A DNA stretch of 64,000 nt from Bacteroidota bacterium (GTDB taxonomy: Bacteria; Bacteroidota; Bacteroidia; Bacteroidales; F082), in NCBI GenBank assembly GCA_014382445.1, contig JACNJS010000084.1, forward strand, positions 64,089-128,088, written 5' to 3'. This document shows, in pieces, positions 47,178 through 55,359 of the stretch. The notes under the pieces were generated by a model. It made no database searches. It saw only the letters and a list, made by a program, of their open reading frames with translations, and had not been told where the DNA came from. The translations under genes and the position numbers were made by a program. Numbering within the stretch: position 1 is the stretch's first letter; the number at the start of each line of letters is the position of its first letter.

Positions 47178-47918
47178 TTAACTAATATTCATTCCGAAAA
47201 CAATATGGAATTCCTGTTTCAACACATTTTGAACCTGTAGAATATCAACATGTTTTCCAAGCTCTTGCTTCAAACTCGTTACGCTCCTGCCTTGTATGCC
47301 ACACGGAACGATATAATCAAAATAATCGAGGTTTGTATTTATGTTTAAAGCAAACCCATGCATGCTTACCCAATGGCTGGTGCGAACTCCAATTGCGCAT
47401 ATTTTCCTTGCCTTTAACGGGTTGTCGGCATCCAGCCAAACTCCTGTCGCACCCTCCAAACGGGTAGCTACAATATCATAATGATGCAAGGTGCGAATAA
47501 TTACTTCTTCAAGATTGTATATGTAATTTTTAATGGAAACCCCAAAATTGTCGAGGTCAAGAATAGGGTATCCTACAATTTGGCCGGGACCGTGATATGT
47601 TATGTCTCCACCACGATTTATCCTGTAAAAAGAAGCCCCTTTACTTTTTAAAAACTCATCACCGATCAGAAGATTTTCCTGTTTGCCGCTTTTGCCTATT
47701 GTATAAACATGAGGATGTTCGCAAAACAACAAATAATTTGGGGTTTGTTGCTTTGTTTCAGCTTTTCGGGTTTTTTCTTTTAGAGAAACTATTTCATCAA
47801 AAAGGCTTTCCTGGTGATCCCATGCCTTTTTATAATCGATTAGGCCGATGTTTTTATATGTAACTTTCTTGTTCAATTTAAGATTTTCGTTATTGCCGTA
47901 ATACGTGTTTCTCAGCAC
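47178..47918 (-). CDS. lipB: Lipoyl(octanoyl) transferase LipB
   Basis: 246 residues if started at the GTG at 47918, which overlaps lipA by 29 bases; a TTG at 47876 is an alternative and no ATG fits. LipB moves octanoyl from acyl carrier protein to E2/GcvH lipoyl domains. Motifs: LLFCEHPHVYTIGKSG, RGGDITYHGPGQIVGYPI (RGG-xxTxHxPGQ core), GVRTSHWVSMHGFALN and PCGIQGRSVTSL. It is directly downstream of lipA, so one transcript makes the whole endogenous lipoylation route. Confidence 0.94.
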   Translation of the reverse strand: MLRNTYYGNNENLKLNKKVTYKNIGLIDYKKAWDHQESLFDEIVSLKEKTRKAETKQQTPNYLLFCEHPHVYTIGKSGKQENLLIGDEFLKSKGASFYRINRGGDITYHGPGQIVGYPILDLDNFGVSIKNYIYNLEEVIIRTLHHYDIVATRLEGATGVWLDADNPLKARKICAIGVRTSHWVSMHGFALNINTNLDYFDYIVPCGIQGRSVTSLKQELGKHVDILQVQNVLKQEFHIVFGMNIS

Positions 47919-48744
47919 GATATGATGATCTTACCAACGGACTGCTTTCAACAAATCTAAAGCCCATATCTAATCCTGCTTGCCGATAGGCTTCAAACTG
48001 TTCCGGTGTTATGTATTCCTTAACCATCAAATGTTTTTTTGTGGGCTGTAAGTATTGCCCAATCGTTACAACTTCAACTCCTGCTTTAAGCATATCTGCT
48101 AAAGTTTCAATAACTTCTTTGGGTGTTTCGCCCAGCCCGACCATAATTCCTGATTTTGTTACAATCCCTGTTTCTGCGATAGTTTTAAGGGTGCTAAGGC
48201 TTGTATCATATTTTGCTCTGCTTCGAACCTCCGGAGTTATTCTTCTCACTGTTTCCAGATTATGCGAAACTACTTCCTGTCCGGCAGTGCATACTTTATC
48301 TATTAATTCTTTTCTGCCGTCAAAGTCGGGTATAAGAGTTTCAATAGTTGTTCCGGGATTTAGTTTTTTTATTTCATTAACAGTTTTTATCCAAATCTCA
48401 GCACCCAGATCATCAAGGTCGTCACGATCAACCGAAGTGAGGACACAATGTTTAAGTTTCATCAGTTTAACCGAATTCGCAATACGTTGTGGCTCGTCCC
48501 AATCAACAGGTAATGGCTTTCCTGTTTTTACATTGCAAAATTTACATGCGCGGGTGCAGATGTTGCCAAGTATCATTAATGTAGCAGTTCCACGTCCCCA
48601 GCATTCGTCCATATTTGGGCAATGACCACTGGTGCATATTGTATGAAGTTTGTTTTTTTCAACAATCTCCCTTACCGATCTGTATGATTTCCCTGATGGT
48701 AATTTGCTTTTTAACCAATGAGGTTTTTTAAGTGTGTTATTCAA
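47890..48744 (-). CDS. lipA: Lipoyl synthase LipA
   Basis: 284-residue radical-SAM enzyme that inserts two sulfurs into octanoyl groups. Both iron-sulfur sites are present: auxiliary cluster Cys37, Cys42 and Cys48 (CTSGHCPNMDEC) and radical-SAM cluster Cys63, Cys67 and Cys70 (CTRACKFC). The C-terminal RSSY-like Ser that binds the auxiliary cluster is in SSPLVRSSYRAEKH. Start: the TTG at 48744 gives MNNTLKKPHWLKSKLPSG, the usual LipA beginning; no ATG precedes it in frame after the upstream stop. Overlaps lipB. Confidence 0.96.
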   Translation of the reverse strand: MNNTLKKPHWLKSKLPSGKSYRSVREIVEKNKLHTICTSGHCPNMDECWGRGTATLMILGNICTRACKFCNVKTGKPLPVDWDEPQRIANSVKLMKLKHCVLTSVDRDDLDDLGAEIWIKTVNEIKKLNPGTTIETLIPDFDGRKELIDKVCTAGQEVVSHNLETVRRITPEVRSRAKYDTSLSTLKTIAETGIVTKSGIMVGLGETPKEVIETLADMLKAGVEVVTIGQYLQPTKKHLMVKEYITPEQFEAYRQAGLDMGFRFVESSPLVRSSYRAEKHVLRQ

Positions 48745-49053
48745 TTTATTTTTATATCTAAGTTATGTGAAGCATTTTCCTGTTAAATGAATATAAACAT
48801 AATTCACTGCTTTTTATTTGAAGGTACTCTTCGTTTTTGTTTGAAATAATCTTTAACTTCAGAAAAAAAAGTTTATAAATCTTAGAAGCACCAAAATTAT
48901 ATAAATTCATAATCCAACCAACTGAACAAAAAAACTGTCATAAAAAAGACAATAAGAAATTTAGAATGATTATTAAACAAAAACTATTAATTTTGATGCT
49001 GAAATTTGAAAACGCTTGAAATATCAAATCTAAACCAAATAAATATTTATAAA
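48745..49053. promoter_or_regulatory. Divergent intergenic region of lipA and the C25 protease
   Basis: 309 AT-rich bases between two divergent genes and without a gene. On the + strand TAATTTTG (48988-48995) matches the -7 consensus and would start the protease transcript about 50 bases before its ATG. No convincing minus-strand box for lipA was found close to its TTG start. Confidence 0.4.
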
Positions 49054-52000
49054 ATGAAACGAATTATAAACTTTTCAATGAAGGCTGTTGTGATGCTTGT
49101 GTTTATTACTGCAATATTGCAGTTATCAGCACAAAAAGTCACTTTAAACAACAATTGGGGTGAGCAGGGCACAACATTGCTAACTCAAAGCCCACAAGGA
49201 ATTACATTAAACTTTAGTGTTCAAGATTATTTACTCACCGAAACCGTAATTAACAGGGAGGTAATGAGCACAATTACTATGAGCGGGGTATTATTACAAA
49301 ATACCGAGGGAGCTCCAAATGTACCCGGTTACAGCCGTTATATAGCTGTTCCACAGGGGGCTACAGTTAAAACAAGGATTATCCGTAAACAAACGGAAGC
49401 AGTTAACGATATGAATATTGCTCCTGCACCACGTATTCCATGGGATACCGAGAGCGGACCACTATCCTATGAAAAGGATCCAAGTATTTATTCAAAAAAT
49501 GCATACTATCCTGAAAATGTAGTTGAAATTTCAAAGCCAATGAAGATCAGGGGCATGGATGTAGTGGTAATAGCTATAAGCCCGTTTCAGTATAACCCGA
49601 TTACCAAAGAACTTATAATCAATAAAGATTTAGAAATTGAGGTAAGGTTTGAAGGCGGTAATGGTCAGTTTGGTGAAGACAGGCTAAGAAGCCGGTGGTG
49701 GGATCCTGTAATCCGCGATGCTGTAATTAATGAAGCTTCAATACCTGAACTTAAAGTTGTAAATAGAGCACAAAGAGAAGTTGGAAGCGAATACATTATT
49801 ATTGTTCCTGATGATGCAATCTTCCTGTCGTGGGCTGATTCAATCCGCATTTTCAGACTCAAACAAGGGATAAGCACGCGCGTTGTAACTACTGCTGAAA
49901 TTGGCGGTAACACAACAACAGCTATTGAAAATTATATTAACGATGCTTATAATACATGGGATATTCCTCCCGCCGCCTGTTTGCTGATGGCCGATTATGG
50001 AACCTCGGGTAACACAATTACATCACCCATTTGGGATAACTATTGTATTTCGGATAATTACTATGCTGATGTTGACAATGATATGATGCCCGACGTTGTA
50101 ATGGCCCGTATGACTGCCCAAAATGCTGATCATTTGGAAACCATGGTCACAAAGGTACTAAATCACGAGCGGACGCCACCTACAAATCCTGGTTTTTACG
50201 ATAATCCTATTACGGCAATGGGTTGGCAAACCGAACGTTGGTTCCAGATTTGCTCGGAAGTAATTGCCGGATTTTTTGAAAACTCACTTGGTAAAGCTCC
50301 TGTAAGAGAAAATGCAATTTATAGCGGTAACCCTAGTAATGGAGTTTGGTCAACAGCCACTAATACTTCTACCGTTCTTAATTATTTTGGCACCAGCGGA
50401 CTTGGTTATATACCGGATTCGCCAACATATCTTACTGATTGGGGTGGAAACGCTACCCGTATTAATAACGACATCAACAGTGGCGCATTTATTCTCCAGC
50501 ATCGCGATCACGGTAGTGAAACAGGCTGGGGCGAACCCGCCTATAATAGTACCAGTATCAATGGGCTTACAAACTCCGATTTGGTATATGTTTTCTCAAT
50601 TAATTGCCTTACCGGTAAATTCAATATTGGAGGAGAGTGTTTTGCTGAAAAGTTTCACAGATACACTTATAATGGGAATAACTCAGGTTGTATAGGCATT
50701 ACGGCGGCTACTGAAGTTTCATACTCATTTGTAAACGACACATATACGTGGGGAATTTACGATAATATGTGGCCCGATTTTATGCCCGATTATGGAACTA
50801 CTCCTGAACACAGAGGCGTGCTACCTTCGTTTGGTAACGCTGCCGGAAAATACTTCCTGCAACAATCATCATGGCCATACAATACAAGTAACAAAGAAGT
50901 TACTTATTATCTTTTCCACCATCATGGTGGTGCTTTTTCAAATCTCTACACCGAAGTTCCACAGGATTTAACAGTAGTTCATGATGATATATTATTAAGT
51001 GGGCTTGACTTTTTCACGGTACAGGCCAACAACGGATCAATAATTTGCCTTACAGTAGGTGAAGATGTAATTGGCTTAGCCGAAGGTACCGGTACTCCTC
51101 TTGATATACCAATTACACCCCAGGAGCCGGGTGTAACCATAGATTTGGTTATTACTATGCAAAATTATTATCGGTATGAAGTTGAAGTGGGTGTGATTCC
51201 TCCTGATGGCCCATATTGTATGTACCAAAGTCATGTATTAAACGATAGCTTGGGTAACGGTAACAATAAAGCTGATTTTGATGAAGAGATATTATTCAGC
51301 CTGACCATGAAAAACCTGGGAAGCGAAGATGCTGTAAATGTTGATGTTACGCTTTCAACAGATGAATGGGTTACTTTTATTGATGATCTTGAAAATTTCG
51401 ACACCATTGCAATGAATAGTTTTGTAACACGCGATTTTGCATATAAATTTCATGTAAGCGATGGGATTCCTGATCAACACCAGCTTGAATTTGAAGTATT
51501 GGCCAGTGATGAAAATGACTCTACCTGGACAAGTATATTTTATACAACCGTTAACGCACCGAATATTAATCCGGGAGTTATGATTATTGATGACTCTGAA
51601 TTTGGTAATGATAACGGACTTCTGGATCCAGGTGAAACAGCCGATATTAAAATCAACCTTACTAATACAGGACATTGCGCTATATACAACGTGCTTTGTA
51701 CTCTTGTGCCGTACAATCCGTATGTTACAGTAAATTCGGGTGCTCAAACAGTTTCTGCTCTTGGATTATTTGGTGCCTCTTACCCAACATTTAATGTTAC
51801 AGTGGCAGCTAATGCACCTAATGCAATTATTGCAGAAATGTTGTTTAATGCTTCTGCTGCAGGTTACTCGGTTGACAAGACTTATTATCCCAAAATTGGG
51901 TTATTCCTTGAAGATTGGGAAACCGGTGACTTTAGCAAGTACGATTGGGTAGCAGGTGGAACTCTGCCCTGGCAAGTTATTAGCCTCTATCCGTATGAAG

Positions 52001-53130
52001 GATACTATCATGCACGTTCAGGCGCAATTGGCGACAATGCAACCTCTGAACTTAGGATATCGTATGATGTATTAGCCAACGACACTATTAAATTTTATAA
52101 AAAGATTTCCAGTGAACCTAATTTCGATAAGCTGAAATTCTTTATTAATAATGTCGAAATTGAGAGCTGGTCAGGCTCAGAAAGCTGGACACATGAGAAA
52201 TTCCCGGTTACTCCCGGATACCGTACTTTTAAATGGGTTTACCAAAAAGATTACAGCGGTGTTGCCGGTGCTGATTGTGCATGGATTGACTACATAGAGC
52301 TCCCAACAATGCTTGTAACTACCCTGTTTGCCGGACCTGATGATGAAATTTGTCAGGGTGAAGATTATCAATGCATGGGTACTGCAACCAATTATTCAAG
52401 TATACTATGGCTGACCTCAGGTGATGGCACTTTTGATTCCGAAACAATACTTCAGCCTGTTTACTCACCTGGACAGCAAGACAGTATTAACGGAAATGTA
52501 ACCCTAACATTAACTATAATCGATGTTGAGGGTGGTGAGTTTGAAGATGCTATGTTGTTAACTTACCTCGGTGGCCCAATTGCTCCTGAAATGCCAATAG
52601 GTCCTGATTATGTTGATGTATTTAAGGTTACCGAAACTGAATATGCGGTTCAGCCTGTCTCTGGAGCTAACGGATATGTATGGTCACTGGAACCAACCGA
52701 TGCGGGTATCCTAATTAGTGCTGATACTTTTGCGGTAGTTCAGTGGAATACTAATTATCTTGGAGAAGCATATCTTTCAGCTACAGCGTATAACGATTGT
52801 GGTTATAGTGAGCCGTCTGAAATATTAACAATTATGGTTGATAATACAGTAGGATTTGGTAATATCAATGATGAACAGTTGCTTATTAGTATCGTACCTA
52901 ATCCTAACAATGGTATTTTTACTTTGAATATTAGTTCCTCCAATGATACTCCGGTTAAGGTAACTATGGTTAATTATATTGGAGTTCAAATATTCAAAAA
53001 GGAAAATGTAAGTGTAAACAACGGAATTGTTTATAAGATAGAAAGAAAGGAATTGCCTGCCGGCATTTACATCGTTACTGTTGAACAGGATGAGTCAAGA
53101 TACAGTCGTAAAGTTTTAATCGGTAGATAA
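49054..53130 (+). CDS. Secreted C25 (gingipain-family) cysteine protease with T9SS sorting domain
   Basis: 1358 residues. The ATG at 49054 gives signal peptide MKRIINFSMKAVVML...LQLSAQ; the longer frame from a TTG at 49006 would bury it. A pro-region (about 25-235) leads to the C25 domain (about 245-640): YIIIVPDDAI, catalytic His486 in HRDHGSE and catalytic Cys518 in INCLTGKF, as in gingipains (H-G-S and C-x-x-G-x-F). Then several Ig/CARDB-like beta modules (about 700-900 with LDPGETADIKINLTNTG), a jellyroll/MAM-like part and, at the end, PNPNNGIFTLNI...LPAGIYIVTV, a type A T9SS sorting domain. Likely exported over the outer membrane and anchored or released. Specificity unknown. Confidence 0.9.
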   Translation: MKRIINFSMKAVVMLVFITAILQLSAQKVTLNNNWGEQGTTLLTQSPQGITLNFSVQDYLLTETVINREVMSTITMSGVLLQNTEGAPNVPGYSRYIAVPQGATVKTRIIRKQTEAVNDMNIAPAPRIPWDTESGPLSYEKDPSIYSKNAYYPENVVEISKPMKIRGMDVVVIAISPFQYNPITKELIINKDLEIEVRFEGGNGQFGEDRLRSRWWDPVIRDAVINEASIPELKVVNRAQREVGSEYIIIVPDDAIFLSWADSIRIFRLKQGISTRVVTTAEIGGNTTTAIENYINDAYNTWDIPPAACLLMADYGTSGNTITSPIWDNYCISDNYYADVDNDMMPDVVMARMTAQNADHLETMVTKVLNHERTPPTNPGFYDNPITAMGWQTERWFQICSEVIAGFFENSLGKAPVRENAIYSGNPSNGVWSTATNTSTVLNYFGTSGLGYIPDSPTYLTDWGGNATRINNDINSGAFILQHRDHGSETGWGEPAYNSTSINGLTNSDLVYVFSINCLTGKFNIGGECFAEKFHRYTYNGNNSGCIGITAATEVSYSFVNDTYTWGIYDNMWPDFMPDYGTTPEHRGVLPSFGNAAGKYFLQQSSWPYNTSNKEVTYYLFHHHGGAFSNLYTEVPQDLTVVHDDILLSGLDFFTVQANNGSIICLTVGEDVIGLAEGTGTPLDIPITPQEPGVTIDLVITMQNYYRYEVEVGVIPPDGPYCMYQSHVLNDSLGNGNNKADFDEEILFSLTMKNLGSEDAVNVDVTLSTDEWVTFIDDLENFDTIAMNSFVTRDFAYKFHVSDGIPDQHQLEFEVLASDENDSTWTSIFYTTVNAPNINPGVMIIDDSEFGNDNGLLDPGETADIKINLTNTGHCAIYNVLCTLVPYNPYVTVNSGAQTVSALGLFGASYPTFNVTVAANAPNAIIAEMLFNASAAGYSVDKTYYPKIGLFLEDWETGDFSKYDWVAGGTLPWQVISLYPYEGYYHARSGAIGDNATSELRISYDVLANDTIKFYKKISSEPNFDKLKFFINNVEIESWSGSESWTHEKFPVTPGYRTFKWVYQKDYSGVAGADCAWIDYIELPTMLVTTLFAGPDDEICQGEDYQCMGTATNYSSILWLTSGDGTFDSETILQPVYSPGQQDSINGNVTLTLTIIDVEGGEFEDAMLLTYLGGPIAPEMPIGPDYVDVFKVTETEYAVQPVSGANGYVWSLEPTDAGILISADTFAVVQWNTNYLGEAYLSATAYNDCGYSEPSEILTIMVDNTVGFGNINDEQLLISIVPNPNNGIFTLNISSSNDTPVKVTMVNYIGVQIFKKENVSVNNGIVYKIERKELPAGIYIVTVEQDESRYSRKVLIGR

Positions 53131-53155
53131 ATAAGAAAGACTGAAGGCAGAAGAG

Positions 53156-53206
53156 GGAAGTCAGAAGATTTATCACGTCTTCGGGCTTCCGACTTCCGTC
53201 TTTTTT
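53156..53206 (+). terminator. Hairpin terminator after the C25 gene
   Basis: GGAAGTCAGAAG (53156-53167) pairs with CTTCCGACTTCC (53186-53197) with one mismatch around an 18-base loop, followed by GTC and six T (53201-53206). The GGAAGTC/GACTTCC wording is a frequent terminator-like repeat in Bacteroidota. Confidence 0.7.
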
Positions 53207-53224
53207 AAATCCAACCATTTTGTT

Positions 53225-53232
53225 TATTTTTG
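53225..53232 (+). promoter_or_regulatory. Candidate -7 box for the subtilisin gene
   Basis: TATTTTTG matches TAnnTTTG and lies 29 bases before the ATG at 53262, directly after the terminator of the preceding gene. Confidence 0.45.
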
Positions 53233-53261
53233 TGTCATTACGGAGTAATAAATACTATGAC

Positions 53262-55220
53262 ATGAAAATAAAAAACACACTTTTTTTGCTATTGGCCATA
53301 TTTTATGTTTCAACAAGTATAAGCCAAATATCCACCGATACAGATTTTATTTCGGGAGAAGTTATAGTTCAGTTGAGAAGCGCAAAAGCAATACCGGCAG
53401 TGCTGACCAATTATAACCTCTCCACAAAACATACACTGTCAGAGAGGTTTAATATTTATTTGCTGGAATTTGATGCAGAAAAAAGAACAAATTCCACACT
53501 TATTAGTTTGTTAAAGGATGATTTGTTTGTTGTTAATGTACAAAACAACCACAATATAAGTTTGAGAGAATCAAACGAAACTTTACCAAATGACTCACTT
53601 TTTGGTGATCAGTGGTCGCTCTTAAACACAGGGCAGGCCGGTGGCACACCCGGCGCCGATATTGATGCTCCTTTAGCCTGGGATTTTACTACAGGAGGTA
53701 TAACCGCCCTGGGCGACACTATTGTTGTTGCGATTGTCGACGGTGGTACCGATCTGAATCATGAAGAACTTGATTTCTGGAAAAACCACAACGAAATTCC
53801 GAATAACAGTATAGATGATGATAATAATGGATATGTTGACGATTATGACGGCTGGAATGCATATAATCATAGTGGTAATATTCCGCTTAATGTTCATGGA
53901 GTTCATGTTTGCGGAATTGCAGGTGCAATAGGGAATAATAATGTAGGGATTTCTGGAGTTAACTGGAATGTGAAAACCTTGCCCATTGCAGGATCATCTA
54001 CTTACGAATCAATAGTTGTGGAAGCGTTGTCATATATTTTTGTTGTTAGAGAAAGATATGATCAAACAAATGGGGCAGAAGGAGCCTTTGTTGTTGCACA
54101 GAATAATTCATTTGGTGTAGATAAAGGACAACCTGAAAATTTTCCAATTTGGGAGGCAATGTACGATTCTTTAGGCCAACTAGGGATATTAAGCATGGGT
54201 GCAACAGCTAACAGAGACTGGGACATTGACAGTGTAGGTGATGTCCCAACAGCATTTACTACTGATTATATGATATCAGTAACCAACACCACAAAATTTG
54301 ATATGCGCAATAGCAGTGCTGCTTATGGTGATACAACTATCGATCTGGGTGCTCCCGGAACCACTATTTTGTCGTTGGGACTTAACAATACCTATCGGTC
54401 CAGCACCGGTACATCGATGGCTACACCACATGTAACAGGTGCTGCTGCATTGTTGATGGCTGCTGCAGATTCGACTTTTATTGCCAACTACAAAAGTAAT
54501 CCATCTCAAGGGGCTCTTTTAATAAAAGAATATATTTTGAATGGTGTTGATACACTTCCCGATCTGATGGGAATTACAGTTTCAGGTGGTCGGCTTAATA
54601 TCTATAACTCCATTATGCTGATGCTTAGCACTCCGGAACTTACTACAAACGTGGATTCGGTTTATATTGAATTACCATTGAATTATGTTGGTACAGATAC
54701 CTTGATAATTACTAATTCAGGTAATGACACACTCTTTTATTCAATAATAATTAACGATCAGCCCGATTGGTTTTCTTTATCGCAATACAATGGAAATGTT
54801 TTTGAGGGCGAATCAGATTCAATAATTATGCAATTTGATTCCCATAGTCTTGATACAGGTTTTTATGACTGCATTATGCTTATTGAAGGGGAGGATATTG
54901 AAGGGAAATCAATCCCTGTTCAAATGTTTGTTTATGATGATGTAGGTATTCAAAATAATATTATCGAATCATCCGTAAGAGTTTTTCCAAACCCATTCAA
55001 ATCTTCAGTAGCATTTAGTTTCGATGTAGTTGAAATTGGGGAAGCATCAGTTGAAATCTTTGACCAATTTGGAAAGATGGTTTATAATAAGAAAAACATC
55101 GTTACATCTGGAAATGTTCACTTTTCCTGGAATAATACTGAAACTCCTAAAGGAATATATTTTTATCGCCTGAGTTTTAGAGAGAATCTGATTTCTTCAG
55201 GTAAGCTTGTAAAGATGTAA
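53262..55220 (+). CDS. Secreted S8 subtilisin-like protease with T9SS sorting domain
   Basis: 652 residues from the ATG at 53262 (MKIKNTLFLLLAIFYVSTSISQ, signal peptide); an upstream TTG extension is unlikely. A prodomain (about 25-110, FISGEVIVQLRSAKAIPAV) is of the kind seen in fervidolysin-like proteases. The catalytic triad is complete: Asp160 (IVDGGTDLNHEEL), His212 (HGVHVCGIAG) and Ser385 (GTSMATPHVTGAA). A beta-module of about 100 residues (LPLNYVGTDTLIITNSGND) precedes a C-terminal T9SS type A domain (VFPNPFKSSVAFSF, then PKGIYFYRLSF). It stands next to the C25 protease gene; together they suggest extracellular protein degradation or maturation of secreted proteins. Confidence 0.92.
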   Translation: MKIKNTLFLLLAIFYVSTSISQISTDTDFISGEVIVQLRSAKAIPAVLTNYNLSTKHTLSERFNIYLLEFDAEKRTNSTLISLLKDDLFVVNVQNNHNISLRESNETLPNDSLFGDQWSLLNTGQAGGTPGADIDAPLAWDFTTGGITALGDTIVVAIVDGGTDLNHEELDFWKNHNEIPNNSIDDDNNGYVDDYDGWNAYNHSGNIPLNVHGVHVCGIAGAIGNNNVGISGVNWNVKTLPIAGSSTYESIVVEALSYIFVVRERYDQTNGAEGAFVVAQNNSFGVDKGQPENFPIWEAMYDSLGQLGILSMGATANRDWDIDSVGDVPTAFTTDYMISVTNTTKFDMRNSSAAYGDTTIDLGAPGTTILSLGLNNTYRSSTGTSMATPHVTGAAALLMAAADSTFIANYKSNPSQGALLIKEYILNGVDTLPDLMGITVSGGRLNIYNSIMLMLSTPELTTNVDSVYIELPLNYVGTDTLIITNSGNDTLFYSIIINDQPDWFSLSQYNGNVFEGESDSIIMQFDSHSLDTGFYDCIMLIEGEDIEGKSIPVQMFVYDDVGIQNNIIESSVRVFPNPFKSSVAFSFDVVEIGEASVEIFDQFGKMVYNKKNIVTSGNVHFSWNNTETPKGIYFYRLSFRENLISSGKLVKM

Positions 55221-55359
55221 AATCACAGCTCCCATTGATGTAAATATATTCCGATTATTACATTTCTAAAAACCTCGAAAAAAACAAAATATTTATTGTG
55301 AAAAAAATAACAATAACCATAAGAAGTATTAATTTTGCCGCATAATTAATATTAAAAAA

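Noticed and set aside
48011-48625. 204-residue frame antisense to lipA
   Set aside because: Shadow of lipA, whose iron-sulfur motifs are intact on the other strand.
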